From Bufo bufo (taxonomy: Eukaryota; Chordata; Amphibia; Anura; Bufonidae): a stretch of DNA of 64,000 bases. Below, piece by piece: positions 34,274-46,031 of this stretch (positions are counted from its first letter, which is position 1; every line of letters starts with the position of its first letter). The notes beneath the pieces were generated by a model. That model was given only the letters and a program-made list of their open reading frames with translations, ran no database searches and was not told the DNA's origin. A program made the translations under genes and the position numbers. The DNA is taken from assembly GCF_905171765.1 (NCBI RefSeq), contig NC_053393.1, positions 63,333,371 to 63,397,370 on the forward strand, written 5' to 3'.

Positions 34274-34494
34274 ATCCAAGGGTTCACATACTTTTTCCAC
34301 CTGCACTGTGAATGTTTACATGGTGTGTTCAATAAAAACATGGTAACATTTAATTCTTTGTGTGTTATTAGTATAAGCAGACTGTGATTGTCTATTGTTG
34401 TGACTAAGATGAAGATCAGATCACATTTTATGACCAATTTGTGCAGAAATCCATATCATTCCAAAGGGGTCACATACTTTTTCTTGCAACTGTA

Positions 34495-34800
34495 TATAGA
34501 TATATATATATTTTTTTTTTTTTGCCACTTTAACCCATTTTTAACAGCTGTTAGATGGGTGCACTCCTGTCTATATGGCCGTTAAAATCGGGCCATTAAT
34601 TTCAATGGTGTCCATCTGGCCGTGTAAATGGTCAAAAATAGGACATGTCCTATTTTTTTTGACGGCCTTTATTCACTTGCAGTTAAAAAATATTGCCATG
34701 TGAACAGCCCCATAAACTTTGGCCATGTGATGGCTGTTACTAAAACAGCTGTCACATGCGTGTTGTGTGAATGTAGCCGTAAACCTTTGTGACCCTTTTT
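34495..34800. mobile_element. Partial MITE, Harbinger-like style
   Basis: Contains ATAGGACATGTCCTAT (a perfect palindrome) and ends GTGTGAATGTAGCC, the mark of the Harbinger-like group seen at 20277. The left terminus was not located. An AT repeat (34495-34512) and poly-T lie at the left. Confidence 0.45.
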
Positions 34801-36002
34801 TTTTTTTTAAGAAAATTCCTAGGAAAATCTCTTTACTGTAAAATTATTGATTCTTCCTGAACTAGCAGTGAAAGAAGTAGCAGAACCAAAAAAACGAAAA
34901 CCATGTGACACACATGTGACAGCCGTTTTAGTAACACCCATCACATCGCCATTTGTAGACGATCGTCTGATTGGACTTGAAGTTTTTTAAATTCTACTTT
35001 CAAAGAGACGCATGTAAATCTCTCACTAAATGCTGTTTGATTAGTTTGGAGGAAGAATTTTTTATATTTTTTCATAAATATTCCCTTTCAGGACCTATTG
35101 ACTTCAGGTTCAGAGATGCAAGTATTCAATCCTTGACCTGACAGTGAGTGCACGGCACATCTGAAATTAAGAGTAATTGGTTTCAGTGAATCTCAAAATA
35201 CATCTAACTCTGGAGCAAGAAAAGTGATCTCGACTCCAGGTCTATATTTTCAATAAGAAAATGGACAGGATTAAAGCGAAATGGAAGGCATGGTATAGAT
35301 CGTGGTTACATCTGTGTCATTTAGTGTAATTAAATGTAGAGCTGCCCCGTGTTGTCCGCCTCTTCATGGGACGCATGTAAGACATCAGGCTCTCTTCATC
35401 ATAGGAGAGCACTAGAAGGATTTCCTGTGGCTGTCCCTTTGTGCTTTCTAAGTACCTGACTGCAGTGTTTGTGGTTTCTAGCACTTACTTAAAAAGATTA
35501 TAGTTTTACTTAATCAGCTATGTCTGTGGTTAACAATAAGTAGCTTTTAGCTAGAAAATTGATCTTTTGGCTCACGACCAAATAACTTTCAATAGACTGT
35601 TTTTGACCTACGACAAAATGTTGTTGTTTAAACTGTTCCAAGTAGAAAAGTGAGAAAGAATATAGGATGCTGAGCAACCGGTGAGGATATAGAAAAGCCA
35701 TAGTATATTGGGTTTCTGGTTCTTTTTATGGAAGGTCTATCCTCAGGATAGGTCATCATTATCAGATTAGTGAAGGTCCGAAACCCAGCACCCCCGCCGA
35801 TCAACTGTTTTGGGCAGGAGCTGGAAACTATACAGTGGATGAAAAGCTGTGTCCACTGTGTAGTTTCCGGTGCACTGCTTTCGCTTTACAGGGAGCTGAG
35901 CTGCAATACCCTAGCATGACCACCAAACAGAGTACGGAGTCTTCTGCTTCCAGCTCCGTCCACTCTATATGGATGGTGTGAGATTTTCTGAGATTTCTGA
36001 GT
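34801..36002. other. Mostly unique DNA; MITE piece at 35735-35870
   Basis: 34970-35660 shows no repeats or coding features and could be retained ancestral non-coding sequence. 35740-35870 carries GGTCATCATTATCAGATTAG and CCCAGCACCCCCGCC, the ATCAGATC MITE family seen at 22100 and 52412. Confidence 0.35.
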
Positions 36003-36434
36003 TGTGTTATCTAAACTAAGCAAACACCTTCAATTGCTTTTCAATGGCTTTTGTCTCAAGATAACGCGATGAGTTAAGAAATTTGAGTTAAGAGCTGGAG
36101 GGCTAACCCTGCTACATCTGTAGTTTCCTACACCAGTAGCTGCCAAAAACAGCTGATGGTGAGGGTAAAAATAGGGCAAAAGTACCCTTTTAAGGTATAG
36201 TGTATAATGGTAGACTGATCAGACCATCACTGCCACCAGAGAGGGCCCCCTGTAGTGACTCAATTAGAGCATCACACTGATAGGTGCAATGCTCTTCTAT
36301 GGACATTTTTATCTACAGATGTAGCAGGGTTAACTCACAACTCAAATTTCTTAACTCATTGCGTTATCTTGAAACAAAAGCCATTAAAAAGCAATTGAAG
36401 GTGTTAGTTTAACGCATTTAGTTTAGATAACACG
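36003..36434. mobile_element. Fold-back element with ~120-bp inverted arms
   Basis: The left arm 36003-36123 (TGTTATCTAAACTAAGC ... GCTACATCTGTAG) is inverted at 36313-36434 (CTACAGATGTAGC ... GTTTAGATAACACG). About 190 bases of non-repeated spacer lie between. Non-coding; the superfamily cannot be set because no clear duplication was found. Confidence 0.7.
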
Positions 36435-37690
36435 TCTCATAAAGCATATGTGTTAACACTACTACATGTGTAGGCCTATCAAGACCACAATAGAGCTGTC
36501 ACACTATTATTGCTTATCTCACCAACTATTATCACAGGGATTACCATTTAGATAACCCCCCACAGCAGCAGTAAACTGACCATGGATTACTTATCTATAT
36601 AGGGGGTCTTATCATTTCTGTTGACTGCTACAGAAGGACAATACTTTGTATTTAATATTCGATGGGATAGTACTGCCAAAGCAAAAATAAGAAAACATTT
36701 TTTTATAAATGTTGTGTTTAAAAAAAATACCCCTTTCTGATGGACGTGTCCCTTTAATTCCTAATGAGGTCAACCATTGAGTCACTACAAGGTACTTCAG
36801 ACACAAAGGAAAGAATAGGAGAACCAAATTGTCAGGAAAGTTTCTAGCCCAGCATCCATTCCCAGAGCCAGTGGATGTAAAGAAGTTGTCTATCCTGCAA
36901 TCCAGCAACAGTGGGCTTGCTTGTACACAATAGGAAAAAGCACCAGCCTCTCTGGTGACCATGGGAGTACACATAGGATGACACTTTTTTCTAAAATGTG
37001 CAAGCATATCCACCGCTGCTGGATTGCAGGGTGGTCGTAACCATGGAGACCAGAAGTGTATAATCACAATACATTAGTAATTGTCTTGTATTAACTTTCT
37101 CTCAAAATAACAATAACTTTTACAAAGACAGGTGCACTCTGCGGTCTTACTAAACCTTCATACTGATGTAAAATTGAGAGATTAGCCAACATCTCCTACT
37201 GTGGAGGACATGTCTGAGCCCGAGCACTGCGCCAAGGTTTCTCAAGTAGCTTAGGACCTAACGCTAAACCTACCTGTGCCGTATGGGCAATACGAGGAGC
37301 CAGTGTGCAAATTACAGGTGCGCAAGGTCCGACTCACAGCAAACTTCCAGTTACCTCCAGCAGGCAGGATCTCCCCCCTTCTCCCCCCCCCCCCCCCCCC
37401 GTTATAGCGTTATAGATGCGCCACTGCATATGGGATTGAGCACTTCCTGCTTTTCATTACCACACCAATTTGTAGTTTATATATTTACTTTCTCTACATG
37501 ATAAATGCCATTTGCTGAAGTGAGACAACCCCTTTAAATCTAACATTCACTGCTGCTTTTGCCTGTGATTTTCTCCTGGCTCCTGTTTGCTCTGTGTGCT
37601 CAGAACAGTGCTGCATTTCAGTTGTAAATGTTTGCATACTGACCTCAGATAGATTCTGCATTAACCCCTTGACTTCTGATTAGACTGTAA
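36435..37690. other. Unassigned non-coding DNA
   Basis: No gene. An 18-base C tract at 37383-37400 is followed by GCGTTATAGATGCGCCACTGC, which looks like the right end of a hAT-type CAGTGGCG element. CAACCCCTTTAA at 37529-37540 is a T2-type right end. A 151-codon minus frame at 36612-37067 has no recognisable motif. Confidence 0.4.
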
Positions 37691-37691
37691 C

Positions 37692-38215
37692 CAGTGGCGT
37701 CTCTAGCTTTCAAATTTTGGGGGGGCACACTGGGGGCCAGGACAAAAGTAGGGGGGGCAGCTATAACAACAATACATTTACACAAGTATGCTTAGAAATG
37801 CTGTGATACTTTACCCAATACCTAAAACCGCAACAGGGAAGAAAAGTCCTGCTGTCTGTGGTTTAAAAAAAAACAATCACTCAGATTTCAACATGTCCTA
37901 GTTGCCTGTGGATGACACTTTTATAGGAAGGGGGATCTGTGGATGACACTGCTATGGGGGAGGGATCTGTGGATGACACTGTTATGGAGGGGGATCTGTG
38001 GATGACACTGTTATGGAGGGGGATCTGTGGATGACACTGTTATGGAGGGGGATCTGTGGATGACACATACTGTATATAGCATCTTATGCTATATGTGTCA
38101 TCCACAGATCCACCCCATGACAGTGTCATCCCCATTTCCCCCTCCATAACAGTGTCATCCACAGATCCCCCTCCCTATAACAGTGTCATCCACAGATCTC
38201 CCTCCCCATCGCTCA
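37692..38215. mobile_element. Partial hAT-type element with inverted 29-bp minisatellite
   Basis: Starts CAGTGGCGTCTCTAGC, a hAT-like left end also typical of the element at 4624. From about 37912 units GGGATCTGTGGATGACACTG plus TTATGGAGG (29 bp) repeat about five times, then after a short spacer centred near 38083 the same units recur in inverted orientation to 38214. A right terminus was not found. Confidence 0.55.
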
Positions 38216-38777
38216 CAGGAGTGTACATTTGACATCTCTAAACTGTAATCCATATCCTGCAGTAACTTTAACTATTAATCAGGATTAAGCGGCCGCTCAT
38301 CTCTACTAGTACCTCTGTAACTGTGTCTCCTGACCTTGTACTCCTTGGCTTGTTTTCTGGTTTTACCCCCTGTCTGTTGTTTTGGCTGCTACTGACTCTC
38401 CTGATATAAACTCTGGGTTGTTTAACTGTCCTGCTACTCCTTGGTACCTGATACTGTAGGTCTGCTACCTTCTGTGCTTGCCCCTGTTTTCTGCTGCCCT
38501 ACTCAGCAGACATAAGCTTGGTCTTCAGCAGCAAAGTCCAACTGGCCACATAGCGAACTGACTCTGTTGAACACCTAGGGGTAGCCTTAAATCTGCAAAT
38601 CAAAGTGGTCAAAGAAACTAGATAGCAGAATTACTCTACCTCATCTTTTTTTCCTTACACAAACATGGCTGATCTTTATATCCCCAAGGTAGTGGATCCT
38701 TAGTGATTGGAAGCCACTGTTGCATTTTGGGTAATGTAAATGGGTAAACGTACAACAAATGTTTCAGTCTATTCATA
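38216..38777. other. Unassigned non-coding DNA
   Basis: No element end or coding motif was recognised. Confidence 0.4.
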
Positions 38778-38780
38778 TTA

Positions 38781-39064
38781 GGCCTCATGCACACGACCAT
38801 GGTGTGTTTTGCGGTCCGCAGATCGCAGATCCGCAAAACACGGATGGCGTCCGTGCGCATTCCATATAAATGCCTATTCTTGTCCGCAAAGCGCGGACAA
38901 GAATAGGACATGTTATATTTTTTAGCGGGGCCACGGAACGGAGCAATGGATGCGGACAGCACACAGATTGCGGACAGCACACATTGAAGTGAATGGGTCC
39001 GCATCCGAGCCGCCAAAACTGCGACTCAGATGCGGACCAAAACAAAGGCTGTGTGCATGAGGCC
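38781..39064. mobile_element. Harbinger-like MITE, 284 bp
   Basis: Ends GGCCTCATGCACACGACC and inverse (GGCTGTGTGCATGAGGCC), flanked by TTA at 38778-38780 and 39065-39067. The interior shows CTATTCTTGTCCGC and its inverse GCGGACAAGAATAG separated by four bases. Minus-strand open frames are by-products. Confidence 0.85.
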
Positions 39065-39067
39065 TTA

Positions 39068-39773
39068 CATTAAATAGTTATATCAAAATAAATGTTAGAC
39101 TCAGTATATGACTTGGAAAATGTCCTAATTCAATCCTATCCAGTTACATTTATGTTGAGATTCTTTATAGTTAATTCTACACAATATTTTAGCAAAGTTA
39201 TATTTTTATTGCCTTTTCTCTTTAAGATAAGCTCTTGGGTGCTATAAGTAGCAGTAACAGAACTGCAATAAATGAGCCATTTAATGTCCTCAATCTCAAT
39301 TTATTTGCCTTTTATATTTTTATCACTTAGTTGATCTCATCTCATTTTGGGTGCTTATCTTTAGGGATTCATGTATCAAAGTATTTAATTATACCAAGGT
39401 TTTACTACAGCCTAATGCGACTGCTTATCAAAATAAATAAATTATGATATGCAGTGCACTTCAAAAAAGTTTACGCCGAAGCTCTTGTGTGTTTTGAAAT
39501 GATAACTCCATTGATAAGAGAGATACTTTATAATAAAACTTCATTTCCACTAAATGGTTCTGCTACCTACTTTAAATGTTTTGACGATCACAACTCTTAG
39601 TGGAGACCTAAAATATCTGCCAAGGCTTCGTTCACATCTGCAGTGGTAGGCTCTGTTAGGGGCCTCCTTCACAGATTCCTCAGCACAGAATGTGCGCCCT
39701 GACGGAAACCTGATGGACCCCATTATAGTCAATTGGCTCCTATGAATGCCATTGGCAAGGGCGGACTGGGAAC
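39068..39773. other. Unique AT-rich DNA; possible conserved non-coding sequence
   Basis: 39068-39550 lacks repeats and coding frames; 39620-39770 contains MITE-like material (GGCTTCGTTCACATCTGC). Conservation is only suspected from composition. Confidence 0.3.
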
Positions 39774-39777
39774 TTAA

Positions 39778-40367
39778 AGGGAGTCTGTCACCTCCATATA
39801 GCCATATACAGTGCTTACATTGTCCTATAGCACACCTATACATGAATGTAATGGTACCTTTGTCTTTGTCTTTACACTTGTAGAAGCTGGAAAAACGAAT
39901 TCATATGCAAATGAGCACTCGCAGGTGCCCAGGGGCGGCGTTCACTGTATTGGATCCCAGGCTGCTCTGCCTTTTCTCATTGTTTCCCCTCCCCAGCCTC
40001 TGCCTATGCCCGCCCTCCTATTCCCTTGCATCATCCTTTGGTCCAGCCGAGATCCCGCGCCTGTGCACTGTCTCACCGGGCCGGAGCATGCGCACTGCGA
40101 TGCCCATTGTTGTCACGGCATCGCTTTAACTACTGCGCGTGTGCCGACAAATGACACATTGCCGCTGGTTTCACGCCATTCGCCGGCGCATGCGCAGTAG
40201 TTAAAGCGATCTTTTGCGCGTGCTCATTTGCATATGAATCAAAGTTCGTTTTTCCACCTTCTGCAAGTGTAAAGAAAAAGACAAAAGGTACCATTACATT
40301 CATGTATGGGTGTGCTATAGGACAATTTAAGCACTGTATATGGCCATATGGAGGTGACAGACTCCCT
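39778..40367. mobile_element. Palindromic T2/Kolobok-type MITE, 590 bp
   Basis: Flanked by TTAA at 39774-39777 and 40368-40371. The arms of about 150 bp (AGGGAGTCTGTCACCTCCAT at the left, inverse ATGGAGGTGACAGACTCCCT at the right) also share AATGTAATGGTACCTTTGTC and GCAAATGAGCACTCG-like blocks. The centre is GC-rich with CATGCGCA motifs. Non-coding. It lies 86 bp upstream of the Gypsy 5' LTR duplication. Confidence 0.88.
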
Positions 40368-40456
40368 TTAAAGTGGCACTGAAAAAAACCTAAAAGTGGC
40401 CTCATGATGGGACCAAATTGACAGAAGGTGGGCCAAAACATGTAGGCAGGGATAAC

Positions 40457-40961
40457 TGTCACCGCCAGATCTCTGAGAAGTTCTGACAGACGTTCTTCAG
40501 TACCTCCTGCATGATGTTCTTTTGTTTTGGTTTCGTTTTGACATCTCTTCTCCCTCTCCCAGCTGTCATCTATTTAGCAGTGATTGCCTCCCCTTTATAT
40601 CCCCTCCCATACTGCCTCACTTTGCGGTTTATACTACTTCCTGGATTGTGCTCACAGCTAGAAGTTGCTACTGCTGGTTCCTCAGATAAGTCTATCCCTT
40701 TATTTGTGTTTTCCTGTTAGCTTGATTCTAGGTGACCCTGGCTACCTCCGTATTAAGTGCAGGGAGCCGGTGGTCGTGTCCCCTCACTATTATAGGGGTT
40801 TCAGGTGTCACTCAGTCGAGGTACGTGGACATGTAACTTTCTATCATTGAGATCTTTGCATGGGCTGAGCAGTCAGGGAGAGCTCTTGTTCCTTAGTTTG
40901 GGATCAAGTCAGTCGGATCTTTATTTGTTACTTCTTGTTTTCTGCAACACCATCCGTGACA
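40457..40961 (+). repeat. 5' LTR of the Gypsy element
   Basis: 505 bp, TGTCACC to GTGACA. Compared with the 3' LTR it lacks 24 bp after GGGAGAGCTC (near 40885). The promoter should lie here; no specific TATA element was assigned. The sequence just downstream (40962 on) did not match a primer-binding site that I could name. Confidence 0.95.
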
Positions 40962-40988
40962 TTATAAACCGCCAAAACCGTCTTAAGC

Positions 40989-41604
40989 ATGAATCCGGTT
41001 TCAGCCTTGATTGACCACATGCAGGGTCTTTCACTGGAGGTAGCAGATCTCCGTAAAACTGTCTCTCAGTTTCAGGTGACCGTTTCTGCTTGCGTTCATG
41101 GAATTTGTTCTGAGCCTAAAATCTCGCTTCCGGATACGTTCTCCGGGGGTACTGAGAATTTTGTTTGTTTTAGAGAGGCTTGCAAACTCCCTTTTCGCCT
41201 ACTTCCCCATTCCTCTGGTGATGAGGACCGGAGGGTGGGGATCATCATCTCGCTGCTCAGGGATAATGCTGAGTCCTGGACCTTTTCGCTGCGGGTGGGG
41301 GTACGGCCCCTCCGTTCAGTGGATGAATTTTTTGTAGCCCTGGGTCAGATATATGATGATCCGGATTGTATTGCTCTAGCTGAATCTAAACTGCGTCTTT
41401 TATGCCAGGGTAAACAGTCCACAGAGCTATACTGTTCAGAATTTCGGAGATGGGCAGCTGATACTGGTTGTAATGATGTTGCACTCCGAAGTCAATTTTG
41501 CCATGGTCTTTCAGAGGGATTGAAAGATGCATTTGCCTTTCATGAGAGACCTACCTCCTTGGAGTCTGCCATGTCTCGGGCTGTTTGTATTGACAGGCGT
41601 CTTA
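40989..41604 (+). pseudogene. gag N-terminal part, interrupted by a MITE
   Basis: Starts 28 bases after the LTR (MNPVSALIDHMQ). It encodes a gag capsid-type region with LPDTFSGGTENFVCFREAC, AESWTFSLR and the YCSEFRRWAADTG motif typical of Gypsy gag. The frame is open for about 205 codons up to the MITE insertion at 41605, beyond which codons are MITE-derived. The reading phase is kept across the MITE (see the segment starting at 42375), so the break is caused only by the insertion. Confidence 0.9.
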
Positions 41605-42371
41605 GGGCTCTTTCACACCTGCGTTATTGTCTTCCGGCATAGAGTTCCGTCGTCGGGACTCTATGCCGGAAGAATACTGATCAGGATTATCCTAATGCAT
41701 TCTGAATGGAGTGAAATCCGTTCAGGATGCATCAGGATGTCTTCAGTTCCGGTACGGAACGTTTTTTGGCCGGAGAAAATACCGCAGCATGCTGCGCTTT
41801 TTGCTCCGGCCAAAAATCCTGAAGACTTGCCGCAAGGCCGGATCCGGGATCAATGCCCATTGAAAGGCATTGATCCGGATCCGGCTTTAAGCTAAACGTC
41901 GTTTCGGCGCATTGCCGGAGCCGACATTTAGCTTTTTCAGAGTGGTTACCATGGCTGCCGGGACGCTAAAGTCCTGACAGCCATGGTAAGTGTAGCGGGG
42001 AGCAGGGGAGCAGCATACTTACCGTCCGTGCGGCTCCCCGGGCGCTCCAGAGTGACGTCAGGGCGCCCCAAGCGCATGGATCACGTGATCACATGGATCA
42101 CGTCATCCATGCGCATGGGGCGCTCTGACGTCACTCTGGAGCGCCCCGGGAGCCGCACGGACGGTAAGTATACCGCTCCCCCGCTCCCCAATCCTACTAT
42201 GGCAACCAGGACTTTAATAGCGTCCTGGGTGCCATAGTAACACTGAACGCATTTGGAAGACGGTTCCGTCTTCAAATGCTTTCAGTACACTTGCGTTGTT
42301 ACGGATCCGGCAGGCACCTCCGGCAACGGAAGTGCATGCCGGATCCCAACAACGCAAGTGTGAAAGAGGCC
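41605..42371. mobile_element. Harbinger-like MITE inserted in gag, with large palindrome
   Basis: Right end is the inverse of GGCCTCTTTCACACTTGCGT; left end is GGGCTCTTTCACACCTGCG. TTA is duplicated at 41602-41604 and 42372-42374. The core (about 41985-42190) is a near-perfect palindrome centred near 42085 with GGCTCCCCGGGCGCTCCAGA and GTGACGTCA in both arms. GC-rich compared with its host. It is non-coding and younger than the retrotransposon. Confidence 0.93.
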
Positions 42372-42374
42372 TTA

Positions 42375-44059
42375 GAGAGAGAGGAGAGATCACTCCTTCC
42401 TGTCATACTCAGTCCAAGGACAGTGAGGTGGTCTCATTCAGTGCGCAGGAGCCTCAGTCTCTCTCAATCCTCTCTGAGCAGGAGCCCATGCAGCTGGGTT
42501 TGCTTGCCTCTAACAATAGAGGATTCAGTTCTCAGAGGAGGGTTTGTTTCTGTTGTGGAGGTATAAATCATTTGGCAAATGTTTGTCCCTCTAAGAGATT
42601 CAGGGAGTTTTGTGAGGGTAATAAAGAACCAAAAAGAAAAAAGTCCTCTAAAAACGTTCCATCTGTTACTATTGGCAAGGTTGATGCGGAAATTGAAAGT
42701 TTTCCGTTTGCTTGTAGTTCCCATTTTGTCCTACCTGCCAGGGTGGCGCTAGAGAGCAAGAATATTGTTTGTGAGATTTTTGTAGATAGTAAAGCCGCTG
42801 TCAATCTCATTGATAATCAATTTGCTATAACACATGGTTTCCAGGTATGCACTTTGGGAAAGGACATACCTGTTTTTACTATTGATTCCGCTCCACTTTC
42901 TCAAAAATCGTTAAAGGTCATAGTTCACAATATCCGTTTGATTGTGGGTGATGCTCATGTTGAGGATGTGTCATGTTTCGTCCTAAGCGGATTACCTACT
43001 CCTCTAGTGTTGGGGCTACCCTGGCTCACTAAACATAACCCCACCATTGATTGGCAAGCGAGGCAAATAAATGGTTGGAGTGACTTTTGCAGAGAGAATT
43101 GCCTCTCGACGTCTCTTTCAGAGATTTCTACTAAGACTGTACCATCTTTTCTCTCAGATTTTTCGGATGTGTTTTCTGAGAGTGGTGTTCAGGAGCTGCC
43201 CCCTCACCGGGAGTACGATTGCCCTATTAATCTCATCCCAGGCGCCAAGCTGCCTAAATCTCGTTTATACAATCTCTCCCAACCTGAAAGGGTCGCTGTG
43301 CGTACTTATATCTCTGAGAGCCTGAGAAAGGGACACATACGACCCTCGAAGTCACCTGTTGCCGCTGTTTTTTTTTTTGTTAAGAAAAAAGATGGTTCTT
43401 TAAGACCTTGTCTGGATTTCAGGGAGCTGAACAGTATCACAATTCGTGACCCTTATCCGCTTCCTCTGATCCCGGACCTCTTTAACCAGATTGTTGGGGC
43501 TAAAGTTTTTTCCAAGTTGGATTTGAGAGGGGCATACAACCTGGTCAGGGTCAGAGAAGGGGACGAATGGAAGACGGCCTTCAATACCCCTGAGGGCCAT
43601 TTTGAGAATTTGGTTATGCCTTTTGGTTTGATGAATGCTCCAGCCGTCTTCCAACATTTTGTGAACAGCATTTTTTATCATTTAATGGGGAAATTTGTAC
43701 TAGTGTATCTAGATGACATTTTGATTTTTTCTCCTGATTTCAAGACTCATAGGGACCACCTACGTCAGGTTTTGCTCATTCTGCGGGAGAATAAATTGTA
43801 CGCTAAACTGGAAAAATGTGTGTTTGCGGTTCCAGAAATTCAATTTCTGGGTTTTTCTCTCTCCGCTTCTGGTTTTCGCATGGACCCTGAGAAGGTCCGC
43901 GCTGTGCTTGATTGGGAGCTTCCTGAGAATCAGAAGGCGCTGATGCGTTTTTTGGGTTTTGCCAATTATTACAGGAAGTTCATTTTGAATTATTCCTCTG
44001 TTCTTAAGCCACTCACTGATATGACTAAAAAGGGGGTAGATTTTTCTCCTGGTCGGTAG
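42375..44059 (+). pseudogene. gag C-terminus, protease and reverse transcriptase
   Basis: Open in a single frame. The zinc knuckle CFCCGGINHLANVC sits at about 42549-42590. The protease region has IFVDSKAAVNLID, where the usual DSG catalytic triad reads DSK. The RT domain follows: KKKDGSLRPCLDFRELN, FSKLDLRGAYNLVRV, MPFGLMNAPAVFQ and the catalytic VYLDDILIFS, then FLGFSLSASG and FLGFANYYRKFI. The frame ends at a stop (44057-44059) that follows a frameshift just upstream. Gag and pol share one frame here, as in many chromoviruses. Confidence 0.94.
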
Positions 44060-44730
44060 ATGCGCGTAAGGCCTTTTCTAGTATCAAAGAGAGTTTTGCT
44101 CCTGCTCCCATCTTGGTATAACCTGATGTCTCTCTGCCCTTCATTGTTGAGGTGGATGCTTCTGAGGTGGGTGTGGGTGCGGTCTTGTCTCAGGGTCCCT
44201 CGCCTGCCAAATGGCGACTGTGTGCCTTTTTCTCAAAGAAACTCTCCTCCGCAGAGAGAAATTACGATGTGGGAGATAGGGAGTTGTTGGCCATCAAGTT
44301 AGCTTTTGAGGAATGGCGCCATTGGCTAGAGGGAGCCAGACACCCTATTACCGTGTTTACCGACCATAAAAATCTGGCCTACTTGGAGTCAGCCAAGTGT
44401 CTGAACCCGAGACAGGCCAGATGGTCTTTGTTCTTTTCAAGGTTTAATTTTGTTGTCACGTTCCCCCCTGGGATTAAGAATGTGAAGGCGGATGCCCTGT
44501 CACGTTGTTTTCCGGGAGGGGGGAACTTTGAAGACCCGGGTCCCATTTTGGCTGAAGGGGTGGTCGTCTCTGCTCTTTATCCTGAATTGGAGGCAGAGGT
44601 TCTGGCAGCCCAGGCAGAGGCTCCTGATCTTTGTCCTCCTGGGAGGTTTCTTGTGTCTCTCGCTTTACGACATAAGGTTTTTAAGGAGCACCACGATACT
44701 GTCCTTGCTGGGCACCCGGCGGTAGAGCCA
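44050..44730 (+). pseudogene. RNase H region and start of integrase
   Basis: Continues in the next frame, with one in-frame TAA near 44118. It shows [44 protein letters not shown] and [10 protein letters not shown], the RNase H motifs of Ty3/Gypsy, followed by the linker and the His part of the integrase zinc-binding domain ([10 protein letters not shown]). A second frameshift near 44725 moves to the integrase frame. Confidence 0.9.
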
Positions 44731-44732
44731 CA

Positions 44733-46031
44733 GTGGATCTCATTGCTCGGAGATTCTGGTGGCCGGCTCTTCGTAAGTCGTTTGAGGGTTTTGTGGCAGC
44801 CTGCAAGACCTGCGCTCGTGCCAAAGTCCCTCATTCACGGCCATCAGGTCCTCTCCTCCCATTACCCATTCCTTCCCGTCCTTGGACACATCTCTCCATG
44901 GACTTCATTACGGACCTGCCTCGTTCCTCGGGGAAGACTGTGATTATGGTGGTGGTGGACCGTTTTAGCAAAATGGCGCATTTTATTCCTTTTCCTGGGT
45001 TGCCCAATGCTGAAACGCTGGCGCAAGCATTTGTTGATCACATTGTCAAATTGCATGGCATTCCTTCAGACATAGTCTCTGATAGGGGCACGCAGTTTGT
45101 TTCCAGATTCTGGAAGGCTTTCTGTTCTCGCTTGGGGGTTCGATTGTCATTCTCTTCTGTTTTCCACCCGCAGTCGAATGGCCAAACAGAGCGCGTCAAT
45201 CAGAATCTGGAGACATATCTGTGCTGTTTTGTGGCGGAGAATCAGGAGGATTGGTGTTCTTTTTTGTCCCTTGCTGAGTTTTCTTTAAATAACCGTCGTC
45301 AGGAGCCCTCTGATAAGTCGCCATTTTTTGGTGCATATGGGTTCCATCCGCAGTTTGGGACATTCTCTGGAGAGGGGTCTTCTGGTTTACCTAATGAGGA
45401 GAGATTTTCCTCGTCTTTGTCGTCTATTTGTCAAAAGATTCAGGATAATCTAAAGAGCATGAGTGAGAGATATAAGCGTGTGGTGGATAAGAGACATGTG
45501 CCTGGTCCGGACCTGAATGTTGGTGATCTGGTGTGGTTGTCTACTAAGAATATCAAGTTGAAGGTTGCCTCCTGGAAGTTGGGTCCTAAGTTTATTGGGC
45601 CTTACAAAATCTTGTCCGTCATCAATCCTGTTGCCTTCCGTCTTGATCTTCCTCAGACTTGGAAGATCCATAATGTTTTTCACAAGTCCCTATTAAAACC
45701 TTATGTCCAACCCACTGTACCCTCCTCTTTGCCTCCTCCTCCAATTGTGGTTGATGGTAATCTGGAATTTCAGGTCTCTAGGATTGTGGATTCACGTATT
45801 ATCCACGGTTCTCTCCAGTATCTTGTTCATTGGGAGGGTTATAGTCCTGAGGAGAGGATGTGGGTCCCAGTGGCGGACATTAAGGCTACTCGTCTTATCA
45901 GGGCGTCCCATAGGTCCCATCCTGAGAAGGTGGGCTCTGAGTGTCCGGAGTCCACTCGTAGAGGGAGGGGTACTGTCACCGCCAGATCTCTGAGAAGTTC
46001 TGACAGACGTTTTTCAGTACCTCCTTCATGA
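44733..46031 (+). pseudogene. Integrase with C-terminal chromodomain
   Basis: Open for about 432 codons and running 58 bases into the 3' LTR. The Cys pair CKTC completes the zinc-binding motif. The catalytic core has [21 protein letters not shown] and SNGQTERVNQNLE (D, D, E all present). Next come the GDLVWLSTKNI segment and a chromodomain, FQVSRIVDSRIIHGSLQYLV then HWEGYSPEERMWVP. Chromodomains guide such elements to particular chromatin marks. It belongs to the same polyprotein as the preceding parts and has been cut off by the frameshift. Confidence 0.95.

Noticed and set aside
36612..37067. 151-codon minus-strand open frame
   Set aside because: No family motif; probably chance openness in unique DNA.
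40962..40985. tRNA primer-binding site of the Gypsy element
   Set aside because: The sequence after the 5' LTR did not match a tRNA 3' end that I could name with confidence, so it was not annotated.
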